A stretch of 7,361 bases of DNA from Lentzea sp. (GCA_030146905.1 JASLAV010000218.1:1-7361), one strand, 5' to 3'. Positions 1 to 5,724 are shown, counted from the first letter of the stretch. Made by a program: numbers and translations. Notes: a model not told the origin generated them from the letters alone.

Positions 1-242
1 CGGGCATGGCCGAGGCGATCTCGCGGGCCCGGTTCCCGGTGGTGGTGGCGTCGCGGACCGGTGCCGGGACGACGTTCCGCGACACGTACGGCTTCCCCGG
101 CTCCGAGTCGGACCTGATCGCGCGTGGCGTGGTGATGGCCGGGTGGTTGTGCCCCCGCAAGGCGCGCGTGCTGCTGCGTCTCGCCCTCGGCGCTACACAA
201 CCTATCGGGGACGTTTTCGCAGCTAGGGGCGGTGTTTTTTAG
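1..242 (+). CDS. L-asparaginase, C-terminal fragment (5' end outside window)
   Basis: This is the last 79 codons of an asparaginase-family enzyme, which hydrolyses L-asparagine to aspartate and ammonia. The frame is open from base 3, and the stop TAG is at 240-242. The visible protein carries the family's conserved C-terminal block: a hydrophobic strand followed by SRTGAG (PVVVASRTGAG), then YGFPGSESDL, then AGWLCPRKARVLLRLAL, where the KAR helix packs the small domain. The nucleophilic threonines of the N-terminal domain lie outside the window. The ATG at base 6 is internal and is not the start. The gene ends in an ordinary-looking tail (VFAARGGVF), so nothing suggests a 3' truncation. Type I versus type II cannot be told from this part. 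I saw no clear terminator hairpin after the stop, only a short T run at 235-240 that overlaps the last codons. Confidence 0.85.
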   Translation, partial: GMAEAISRARFPVVVASRTGAGTTFRDTYGFPGSESDLIARGVVMAGWLCPRKARVLLRLALGATQPIGDVFAARGGVF

Positions 243-278
243 CTCTGTTTTCACCCGAACGAGTCGGTGTATGGGGCT

Positions 279-303
279 GCTTCAAGCTTTAGCTTCGTAG
301 GAA
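279..303 (+). promoter_or_regulatory. Possible leaderless promoter/operator of the HTH gene
   Basis: The 60-bp gap before the HTH gene contains TAGCTT (290-295), which fits the TANNNT pattern of actinobacterial -10 boxes and lies 7 nt before the ATG at 303. A transcript starting at that ATG would be leaderless. The short stretch 279-296 repeats GCTT three times and includes the palindrome AAGCTT, as an operator for the adjacent regulator might. I could not find a convincing -35 box at the right distance. This is inference from motif position only. Confidence 0.3.
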
Positions 304-1154
304 TGACCGCGATCACATCCACCGCGTACAGCCGGGATCTCGGCGACGAACTGCGCCGGTTGAGGGAGACGTGCACGTCCTTCACCGGCCGCGCGATGGC
401 AGCTCACCTCGGCTGGGACCCGAGCAAGGTGTCGAACATCGAGAACGGCAAGGCGCGTGCCACCGAGGTCGACCTCGTGCAGTTCGTGGCGACCTGCGGC
501 AAGGGCCTGGAGTACCTGGAGGAGTTCCGCAGCCGCTACCACCACGCCTTCGACCGGTACTGCGTGCAGCTGCCGGACAACCTCCGCACGCTGGCGATGA
601 CCGAGGCGACGGCCAGGAAGATCGTGTCGTACGAGGTGATGGTCCCGCCGGGCCTTCTCCAGACCCGGGACTACGCCCGTGCCCTGCTCGCCGAGGGCGG
701 GATCGAGGCGCCGGAGGATGTCGAGATGTTCGTCCAGGCGCGCATGGAGCGGCAGTCGGTCCTGGGGCGGGTTTACCGCCCGGAGTGCCTCTTCTACGTG
801 CACGAGCTCGCGTTGCAGACGCGTGTGGGAAATGCCCGGATCATGGAAGACCAGTACCTGCGGCTGCTCTTCAAGACGCACATCCTCCGCATCGTGCCCG
901 CGTACGTCAGGAGTGCTGTTCCCCAGTCCAAGCTCACGCTGTACGAGTTCGACAAGGCGCAACCGGTCGTGTTCAGCGAAACCGACATGGCGCAGGTGTT
1001 CGCGCAGGACAACGCTGCCGTGAGGCGGGCCAGGAGGATGTTCGAGCGGTTGGATGCAGTGGCCTTGGATGCGGAACAATCTCGGAGCAAGCTGGCGGAG
1101 TACGTCAGCGGACTGCGAGAGGACTTCCATGGCCCCCGAACGGATCTGGCGTAA
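303..1154 (+). CDS. XRE-family helix-turn-helix regulator with DUF5753 domain
   Basis: This is a 283-residue cytoplasmic DNA-binding regulator. Residues about 12-57 form an XRE-type helix-turn-helix (LGDELRRLRE, then MAAHLGWDPSKVSNIENGK, with SKVSNIENG as recognition helix and turn). Residues about 100-275 match DUF5753, seen in YEVMVPPGLLQTRDYARAL (110-128) and QARMERQSVL (145-154). Such proteins belong to the actinomycete WhiJ-like group, usually next to a DUF397 protein, and are linked in Streptomyces to development and antibiotic control. The next gene here is a DUF397 protein whose start overlaps this gene by 26 nt, so translation of the pair is probably coupled. I chose the ATG at 303 because family members begin a few residues before the HTH. 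A GTG at 267 would add 12 atypical residues. AGGA (299-302) directly abuts the ATG, too close for a normal ribosome site, so leaderless translation is possible. The target operator is unknown and autoregulation is only a guess. Confidence 0.92.
   Translation: MTAITSTAYSRDLGDELRRLRETCTSFTGRAMAAHLGWDPSKVSNIENGKARATEVDLVQFVATCGKGLEYLEEFRSRYHHAFDRYCVQLPDNLRTLAMTEATARKIVSYEVMVPPGLLQTRDYARALLAEGGIEAPEDVEMFVQARMERQSVLGRVYRPECLFYVHELALQTRVGNARIMEDQYLRLLFKTHILRIVPAYVRSAVPQSKLTLYEFDKAQPVVFSETDMAQVFAQDNAAVRRARRMFERLDAVALDAEQSRSKLAEYVSGLREDFHGPRTDLA
1117..1123 (+). promoter_or_regulatory. Ribosome binding site that fixes the DUF397 start
   Basis: GAGAGGA lies inside the end of the HTH gene and 5 nt before the ATG at 1129. 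It supports the short 57-residue DUF397 reading over the longer in-frame opening from 1054. Confidence 0.7.
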
Positions 1155-1302
1155 GAGCACTCACAGCACGGCCAACGGATCGGGCGACTGCGTCGAGGTG
1201 TCGCTCGCCCAGGACGCCCTCGTCCGCGACACGAAGAACGCGAGCGGTGACGTGCTCGCGTTCTCCGCCCCTGCCTGGCGCGCCCTGGTCAGCTGGCTCT
1301 GA
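1129..1302 (+). CDS. DUF397 small protein, partner of the DUF5753 regulator
   Basis: This 57-residue protein shows the full DUF397 pattern: WRKSTHST near the N-terminus, NGSGDCVEV (16-24), then LVRDTK (31-36), a glycine (40), VLAFS (42-46) and a closing AW (49-50) before the C-terminal helix. DUF397 proteins are almost always encoded beside XRE/DUF5753 regulators in actinomycetes and are thought to modulate them. Some pairs behave like antagonistic or toxin-antitoxin-like partners, but which role applies here cannot be read from sequence. The start at 1129 is supported by a good ribosome site. The frame overlaps the regulator gene by 26 nt, and the length is typical for the family. The stop TGA (1300-1302) lies inside a small hairpin, and the last 14 bp overlap the end of the convergent radical-SAM-like gene. 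Confidence 0.92.
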   Translation: MAPERIWRKSTHSTANGSGDCVEVSLAQDALVRDTKNASGDVLAFSAPAWRALVSWL

Positions 1303-1305
1303 CCA
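1286..1305. terminator. Possible two-way terminator hairpin at the convergent junction
   Basis: TGGTCAG (1286-1292) and CTGACCA (1299-1305) form a perfect 7-bp stem around a 6-nt loop. The stop codon of the - strand radical-SAM-like gene (1289-1291) is in one arm, and the stop of DUF397 (1300-1302) is in the other, placed symmetrically. The stem has four G-C pairs and no T run, so it would be a weak terminator. Its placement between convergent genes makes a shared role plausible but unproven. Confidence 0.4.
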
Positions 1306-1834
1306 CCGACGTGTTCGCGGTCTCCACCGTCACCCGCACGGTCTGAGGCGCGAGCGACTGCAGGTACTGCGCGTGGTCAGAGCCGAGCGTGTCGCTGAAC
1401 GCGATGAACGCGAGCCGCGGCATCTCGAACGCGGTGGTCGCGCAGAACTCCTCCAGCCTGTCGAACCCGCGCCGGATGCCGGTGGCGTCGAGCCCGAACG
1501 CGGCGTGCCGGTCGAGCTTCGCGGCACCGATGTCGAGCAGGTGCAGCGCGTGCATGGCGTGGGTGAACGCCATCGCGCACACCTCGATGCGCGCGCACGA
1601 CTTCAGCAGCGTCCGCACCATCGACGGGTGCAGCGACTTGCCGGACGTGCGCAGGACGATGTCGATCCCGGCGGTGCGGAACTGGTCGACGATCTCGAAC
1701 AGGCCCGGCACGCCGAGGGGCTCCCCTCCTCCCAGCGTGACGGTGTCCGGTCGCATCGAGATGAGCGCGCGAGCGATGTGCAGCATTCGGTCGTGGCTGA
1801 GGCGCGCGTGCGCGACGTCCCAGGTGATGTCCAT
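1289..1834 (-). CDS. Shortened radical-SAM-like protein lacking the cysteine cluster
   Basis: This 181-residue protein resembles the N-terminal half of actinobacterial radical SAM proteins. Residues 4-9 (TWDVAH) correspond to the first barrel strand. Residues 30-40 (DTVTLGGGEPL) hold the SAM-binding GGEP motif at 36-39. GIDIVLRTSGKSL (56-68), CARIEVC (80-86) and the GFDRLEEFC region (123-131) follow the usual strand order. The CxxxCxxC motif that should follow TWDVAHA is absent: the sequence jumps from HA (9-10) to RLSHDRML. The only cysteines are C80, C86 and C131. A second block, normally after the fourth strand, also seems missing, and the C-terminus is short. Upstream in frame there is no cysteine either, so a wrong start does not explain the loss. 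Codon use remains strongly GC3 and the frame is open. AAGGGGG sits 4 nt before the ATG. The gene follows the response regulator by 73 nt. Either it is a non-catalytic derivative with a new role, or it is a gene decaying by in-frame deletions. [4Fe-4S] chemistry is not expected. The comparison to full-length relatives is from memory. Confidence 0.65.
   Translation of the reverse strand: MDITWDVAHARLSHDRMLHIARALISMRPDTVTLGGGEPLGVPGLFEIVDQFRTAGIDIVLRTSGKSLHPSMVRTLLKSCARIEVCAMAFTHAMHALHLLDIGAAKLDRHAAFGLDATGIRRGFDRLEEFCATTAFEMPRLAFIAFSDTLGSDHAQYLQSLAPQTVRVTVETANTSVVRAS
1295..1384. repeat. Perfect 12-bp inverted repeat with a 66-bp spacer
   Basis: GGCTCTGACCAC at 1295-1306 is the exact reverse complement of GTGGTCAGAGCC at 1373-1384. 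The match stops at both ends of each copy. The left copy spans the DUF397 stop codon, and the right copy lies within the coding part of the radical-SAM-like gene. The bracketed segment encodes about the last 25 residues of that gene. It could be a large stem-loop, a scar of rearrangement, or chance. No transposase or target-site duplication was seen. Confidence 0.6.
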
Positions 1835-1838
1835 CGGG

Positions 1839-1861
1839 CCCCCTTCGGCGGATACCGCCGA
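1839..1861 (-). promoter_or_regulatory. Hairpin abutting the ribosome site of the radical-SAM-like gene
   Basis: On the - strand TCGGCGG, TAT and CCGCCGA (1861 to 1845) form a perfect 7-bp stem with a 3-nt loop. It is followed at once by the ribosome site AAGGGGG (1845 to 1839), and the start codon comes 4 nt later. No T run follows, so a classical terminator is unlikely. The position would let the hairpin affect translation initiation or act as a processing site between the regulator gene and this one. Confidence 0.45.
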
Positions 1862-1907
1862 TCCAAATGGGGGATGTGTCCCGTCGGCAGGTGACCGTTG
1901 TCCCGAC

Positions 1908-2552
1908 TTACCGGGGACTTCCGAGCCCGGCCTCGCGTGCTCGCACTATGGCCTGCGCGCGGTCGGCCACCTGAAGCTTCGAGAAGATCGCGGACACGCG
2001 GTTGCGCACGGTCTTGCTGGACAGGCTCAGCCGGTGCGCTATCGACGGGTTGTCGAGCCCGGACGCCATCAGCTCCAGCACGTCCCGCTCGCGGTCCGTG
2101 AGCTGCGGGAACAGCACCGCCTTCGAAGAGGAGATCGCGGTGAAGTAGCCCATCATCCGTTGCGCGATGGTGGCGCTGAAGATCGCCTCGCCGGCTCCTA
2201 TGGCCTGCACCGCGCGCACGATCTCCTCGTCGTCGGTCGTCTTGACCAGGTAGCCGCGGGCGCCGGCCTTCATCGCCGCGAACACCAGTTCGTCGTCCTC
2301 GTGCATCGTCAGCACGAGCACGCCCAGCGACGGCAGGACCTCCAGGACGCGTTGCGCGGCCTCCACACCACCCAGGCCCGGCATGTGCAGGTCCATCACG
2401 ACGACGTCCGGTTCCAGGTCGAGGACGACCGACACCGCCGTGAGACCGTCCGCGGCCTCGCCGACGACCTCCAGGCCGTCCTCGCCGTCCAGCAACGCCT
2501 TCAGGCCGCGCCGGAACACGGGGTGGTCGTCAACGATCACAACCCGCGTCAT
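1908..2552 (-). CDS. NarL/FixJ-type response regulator with LuxR HTH output
   Basis: This 214-residue cytoplasmic transcription factor forms a two-component pair with the kinase encoded just before it. The receiver domain (about 2-120) has the acidic pair D8-D9, the phosphoacceptor D54 in VVVMDLHMPG, the switch threonine T82 and the invariant lysine K104 (GYLVK). A linker leads to a LuxR/GerE helix-turn-helix at about 148-203 (LTDRERDVLELMASGL, then IAHRLSLSSKTVRNRVS, then IFSKLQVADRAQAI). All key residues are intact, and the length is normal for the family. The start is fixed by the ATGA overlap with the kinase stop and by GGAGG 4 nt upstream, which implies translational coupling. A longer opening upstream lies inside kinase coding sequence and is not used. 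The regulated genes are unknown; nearby candidates are its own operon and the radical-SAM-like gene 73 nt downstream. Confidence 0.95.
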   Translation of the reverse strand: MTRVVIVDDHPVFRRGLKALLDGEDGLEVVGEAADGLTAVSVVLDLEPDVVVMDLHMPGLGGVEAAQRVLEVLPSLGVLVLTMHEDDELVFAAMKAGARGYLVKTTDDEEIVRAVQAIGAGEAIFSATIAQRMMGYFTAISSSKAVLFPQLTDRERDVLELMASGLDNPSIAHRLSLSSKTVRNRVSAIFSKLQVADRAQAIVRAREAGLGSPR

Positions 2553-4423
2553 TGGGCCTCCAACGGGATTCGCGCCACCACCCGAGTGCCGTGCGGGTGA
2601 GCGGGTCCCACTGTGCACGATCCACCCAGCTCCGCGCAGCGTTCTCGCATCGAGTCGAGACCGACGCCGGGTTTCGCGTCCGGTGCGACGCCGCGTCCGT
2701 CGTCGACGATCTCCACGACCAGGTCGCCGTCGGTGCGCACGGTGATCACGCACTTCGAGGCGCCCGAGTGCCGTGCGGTGTTGGCCAGCGCCTCCGCGAC
2801 GATCCGGTAGGCCGCGACCTCGACCGCGGCGGACAGCCCGTCGAGGCGCTCGGCCTCGACCTCGACGCGGAGGTCGCCGTTGAACCGCGCCGCCTCGTCG
2901 CGCACGGCCAGCGCCAGGCCCTGGTCGAGGATCGGCGGCCGCAGCCCGTCCACGAGCCTGCGCACCTCGACGGCGGTCGTGTCGACGTCGCTCAGCACCG
3001 GGTCCAGCACGTCGCCCAACGACCGGCGCAACGCTCTGAGCTGCAACCGGATGCCGACCAACGCCGGTCCGACGCCGTCGTGCAGGTCGCGCCGCAACCG
3101 CAGCCGTTCTTCTTCGCGCGCACGCACGAGTCGGTCACGCGCGAGCTGCAGGTCCGCGGTCAGCTTGATCGACTGCGCGGCCGGGGCGGTCGACCGGGCG
3201 AGGTCCACGAGCAGGCTCAGCTCGCGGTCGCTCAGCCGCTCGTCGGGTGCCCGTGGTTCGACGACGAGGTCGCCGACCTGCGTTCCCCGGTACGTCATGG
3301 GGAAACGCAGCTGCGGCCACCCGCGACTGCGTCCGTGCTCGGCCAGCACGGATCCACCGCGGATCGCCACGTACGGCAGCTTCAACGACTCGGCGACGGT
3401 CTGGGCGACCGTCGGCAGGACGTCCTGCGACCGTTCGAGCTTCTCGCTCAAAGTGGACAGAGCGGCGTAGGGATCGGCGCGCTCGCCGAACAGCCACCGG
3501 TCGAGCTTGCGCTGCACCCAGCTGCGGATCGGCGCGAACACCAGACCCGCCGCCACGACCCCGATGACCTCGGCGTCGTTGGTGAACAGCTGACCCGCCC
3601 CGATCATCACGCCGAGGTAGACGAGCAGGAGCACGACCGTGAGCGAGCCGTAGAGCAACGACCGGTGGATCAGCAGGCTGATGTCGTACAGGCCGTACCG
3701 CAGGATGGCGATCACCGCGGCGGCGGGGAACGCGAGCACACCGATGATCCACGCGACGTGCCCGTCCGTCGTCTCCACCGCGGTCGCGACGACGGCCAGC
3801 AGCAGCAACGCGAACGCCCAGATGAGCAGGCGGCGTTCATCGCCCTCCGCCCGTCGCCAGCGGATGAACAACGACACCACGGCCGCGACCACGGAGACCC
3901 CTGCCGCGAGCACGGCGATGAGAGTGATCGTCTTGGCGAGTCCGCCACCGCTGCTCTGCCAGAACCCGGCGGGGTCGCCCCAGGACGCCCACGCGATCCC
4001 GATCGCGCCCGCGACAGCGCTGAACAACGACGCGCCGATGGCGATCCACCAGCGGTCGTTCAACGGCTTGCCGTTCGGGAAGACCAGTGCCACGGCGGGC
4101 AGCAACGCGTAGGTGGGCCACCAGACCCACGCCTCGACCCATCGGGCCGGGTGGTCGGCAGGATGGCCGGCGACCGCGACGGCGATACCGCCGAAGACGC
4201 CCATGACCAGCAGCAACCACCCGACGGCCGACCTGCGGACGTGGGCGGTCACCCGCACCCCGAGCAGGGTGCAGGCGAACGCGACCAGCCAGTTCCGCGG
4301 ATGCGAGACAGCGCCGGTGACCGCTGTGTGCACGACGGCGAAGAGCACACAGGCGGCCACCAACGCGCCGATGACCCGGGCGAGGAGGACCTCGCCGCGG
4401 GTCAGTCGTTGAGCCAGTGCCAC
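2549..4423 (-). CDS. Membrane sensor histidine kinase (HisKA_3 / NarX-DesK class)
   Basis: This protein of about 624 residues phosphorylates the response regulator that follows. The N-terminal half (about 15-300) has roughly ten hydrophobic segments, for example at 17-37, 67-86, 104-115, 126-145, 167-187, 199-216, 224-241, 259-279 and 285-298. The segment WLFGERADPYAALSTL (310-325) marks the linker common to a large actinobacterial kinase family. A GAF-like region (about 330-415) follows, then a HisKA_3 dimerisation helix with phospho-acceptor H448 in RRDLHDGVGPALVG. The ATPase domain has the N box EALANTARHS (544-553, N548), the G1 box DDGRG (574-578) and GVGLDSM (586-592). No extracellular sensor domain is obvious, so the signal is likely sensed within or near the membrane. 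The start is uncertain: GTG at 4423 precedes the first membrane span but lacks a Shine-Dalgarno sequence and lies inside the upstream small gene (22-nt overlap). A longer opening from 4693 reads through that gene and is rejected. The stop overlaps the regulator start as ATGA. Confidence 0.92.
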   Translation of the reverse strand: MALAQRLTRGEVLLARVIGALVAACVLFAVVHTAVTGAVSHPRNWLVAFACTLLGVRVTAHVRRSAVGWLLLVMGVFGGIAVAVAGHPADHPARWVEAWVWWPTYALLPAVALVFPNGKPLNDRWWIAIGASLFSAVAGAIGIAWASWGDPAGFWQSSGGGLAKTITLIAVLAAGVSVVAAVVSLFIRWRRAEGDERRLLIWAFALLLLAVVATAVETTDGHVAWIIGVLAFPAAAVIAILRYGLYDISLLIHRSLLYGSLTVVLLLVYLGVMIGAGQLFTNDAEVIGVVAAGLVFAPIRSWVQRKLDRWLFGERADPYAALSTLSEKLERSQDVLPTVAQTVAESLKLPYVAIRGGSVLAEHGRSRGWPQLRFPMTYRGTQVGDLVVEPRAPDERLSDRELSLLVDLARSTAPAAQSIKLTADLQLARDRLVRAREEERLRLRRDLHDGVGPALVGIRLQLRALRRSLGDVLDPVLSDVDTTAVEVRRLVDGLRPPILDQGLALAVRDEAARFNGDLRVEVEAERLDGLSAAVEVAAYRIVAEALANTARHSGASKCVITVRTDGDLVVEIVDDGRGVAPDAKPGVGLDSMRERCAELGGSCTVGPAHPHGTRVVARIPLEAQ

Positions 4424-4671
4424 AGGTTGTGGAAAGGAGAGCCGGCGTCGAGCGTGTTCAGACCTCCCGGCCAGCCCTGGAAGGTCATGAGCCGGTGACG
4501 CAGCTGGTCGACCGACACCGGTTCGGCCGGCTTGTGGACGTGGTCGAAATCGACGTCCCCAGGCTGCGGGTTCATCGCCCGCGCCTGAAGCTCCGCGTAC
4601 CACGCGAGGAGCTCTTCGTCGGACATGTGCGAAAAGTACGGCGGTACAACTTTCTGCCCGGACTTCGACAT
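4402..4671 (-). CDS. Unrecognised small protein encoded ahead of the kinase
   Basis: I do not recognise this 89-residue protein. It has no cysteine, no signal peptide and no membrane segment. After an N-terminal stretch of 15 residues comes MSDEELLAWYAELQARAM (16-33), a likely amphipathic helix, then an acidic, histidine-containing loop (DVDFDHVHKPAEP), a second helix (VDQLRHRLMTF) and a glycine- and tryptophan-rich tail ending HNLWHWLND. Codon use is GC3-rich over most of its length, as expected for a real gene. The first 15 codons are less so, so the ATG at 4626 (residue 16) is an alternative start. Neither ATG has a Shine-Dalgarno sequence. The gene starts 17 nt after a strong hairpin and overlaps the kinase start by about 22 nt, so it probably belongs to the kinase operon. 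A regulatory or accessory role for the kinase is inference from position only. An orphan unrelated to signalling is also possible. Confidence 0.6.
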   Translation of the reverse strand: MSKSGQKVVPPYFSHMSDEELLAWYAELQARAMNPQPGDVDFDHVHKPAEPVSVDQLRHRLMTFQGWPGGLNTLDAGSPFHNLWHWLND

Positions 4672-4687
4672 GTCTGGAAGGAGTCAC

Positions 4688-4715
4688 GGGCACTCGTCTG
4701 GATACACGAGTGCCC
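4688..4715 (-). terminator. 10-bp hairpin after the dehydrogenase gene
   Basis: GGGCACTCGT and ACGAGTGCCC form a perfect 10-bp stem around an 8-nt loop. The hairpin begins 20 nt after the dehydrogenase stop and ends 17 nt before the ATG of the small gene. No T tract follows on the - strand (next bases GTGACTCCTT), which is common for actinomycete terminators. It probably ends or attenuates the transport operon. If transcription reads through, it would sit in the leader of the small gene and kinase unit. Confidence 0.75.
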
Positions 4716-4734
4716 GCGAACGTTCACCGTCAGA

Positions 4735-5724
4735 TCAGGGCAGGACCTGGATCTTGCGGCCCTTACCCGCCTTGAACTGGTCCAACGCCCCCGCGTAGTC
4801 GTCCAGCGGCACCCTGTCGCTGATGAAGATCTCGGGGTCGAGCACACCGGTCGCGAAGAGGTCCGCCGCTCGTTCGAACGAGTGCAGCACCGCCATCGAG
4901 CCGGTGATGGTGATCTCCTGGTTGTAGATCTTGTACGGCTCGATGGTGACCCGCGCGGAGTAGTCCGAGACGCCGAACTGGAGGAACGTGCCGCCCTTCG
5001 CGACCCGGCCGAGCCCGTCCTGGATGGCCTTCTCGTTGCCGGTGGCGTCGATGACGACGTCCCAGCCCTGCGGCCGGTCCAGCTCGTCCGGCGACGCCGC
5101 GACGGCCGTGACGCCGAGCTGGCGGGCGGTCTCCAGGCGGTCCGGGTTGAGGTCCACGACCTCGATCGACGACGCGCCGGTCAGCTTGCCGAGCTGGAGC
5201 ATCATCAGGCCCATCGTGCCCGAGCCGTAGATCAGCACCCGTGACGCCATCTGCGAGCGCAGCACGTCGTAGCCGCGGACCGCGCACGACAGCGGCTCGA
5301 TGAGCGCCGCGTCCTCGATCCGCACGTGGTCGGGCAGCTTCACGCAGTTCGCCACGGGCGCCACCGCGAACTCCGCCGCGCCACCGGACGTCGTGACGCC
5401 GATGGCGGCCCAGCGCTCGCAGAGGTTGTTCTTGCCCGCACGGCACATCCGGCACTCGTGGCAGTACAGCGACGGGTCGACGGCCACCCGGTCGCCGACC
5501 GCGAGCTCGTTCACCTGCGAGCCGATCTCGACGATCGTGCCGGCGAACTCGTGGCCCGGCACGACCGGCAGGGTGGGAGCGAACTCGCCCTGCAGGATGT
5601 GCAGGTCCGTTCCGCAGATCCCGCAGGCCGCCACGTCGACGACCACTTGGCGCGGACCGCACTTGGGATCGTCCACAGTGGTCACTTCGACGGAACCGAC
5701 GCCGGTGATCACTGCTGCTTTCAC
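4735..5724 (-). CDS. Zinc-dependent medium-chain dehydrogenase (polyol/sugar-alcohol type)
   Basis: This 329-residue MDR-family enzyme is expected to oxidise a sugar alcohol or similar secondary alcohol to a ketone with NAD+. The catalytic zinc site is complete: C37 in CGICGTD, H58-E59 in GHEF, and E143 in the LIEPLSCA segment. The structural zinc lobe has C88, C91, C94 and C102. The Rossmann fold shows GSGTMG (167-172), with D191 at the end of the second strand (EVVDLNPDR), which favours NAD over NADP. Relatives include sorbitol, arabinitol and threonine dehydrogenases; the exact substrate cannot be called. The start is GTG at 5724, giving KAAVITG as the first strand, with GGGAG 7 nt upstream. 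It overlaps the preceding permease stop as GTGA, so it is translationally coupled to the transporter. That supports oxidation of the imported compound. A strong hairpin lies 20 nt after the stop. Confidence 0.93.
   Translation of the reverse strand: MKAAVITGVGSVEVTTVDDPKCGPRQVVVDVAACGICGTDLHILQGEFAPTLPVVPGHEFAGTIVEIGSQVNELAVGDRVAVDPSLYCHECRMCRAGKNNLCERWAAIGVTTSGGAAEFAVAPVANCVKLPDHVRIEDAALIEPLSCAVRGYDVLRSQMASRVLIYGSGTMGLMMLQLGKLTGASSIEVVDLNPDRLETARQLGVTAVAASPDELDRPQGWDVVIDATGNEKAIQDGLGRVAKGGTFLQFGVSDYSARVTIEPYKIYNQEITITGSMAVLHSFERAADLFATGVLDPEIFISDRVPLDDYAGALDQFKAGKGRKIQVLP

Noticed and set aside
267..302. Earlier GTG start of the HTH regulator
   Set aside because: It adds 12 residues atypical of the family and has no better ribosome site than ATG 303.
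282..1160. 292-codon - strand frame opposite the HTH gene
   Set aside because: Antisense shadow with Leu/Arg/His-rich composition, covering a clear HTH/DUF5753 gene.
1289..1834. Active radical SAM maturase for the small protein
   Set aside because: Without the CxxxCxxC motif it cannot bind the needed [4Fe-4S] cluster, and the small protein has no RiPP leader that I recognise.
371..1894. 507-codon + strand frame across the HTH and DUF397 genes
   Set aside because: It overlaps two well-supported genes in another frame, and its translation is Arg/Pro/Gly-rich without domains.
1389..2600. 403-codon + strand frame opposite the radical-SAM-like and regulator genes
   Set aside because: No recognisable motif. 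It lies opposite an intact response regulator and shows codon-shadow composition.
4402..4480. Small protein as a lasso-peptide precursor (GGLNTLD could form a 7-residue ring)
   Set aside because: No threonine at the penultimate leader position, no recognisable leader motif, and no lasso cyclase, protease or recognition-element genes in the window.
2552..4498. 648-codon open frame on the + strand opposite the kinase
   Set aside because: It is antisense to a clear histidine kinase, has low-complexity Arg/Gln/Asp/His-rich translation and no domain. Such frames are common in GC-rich DNA.
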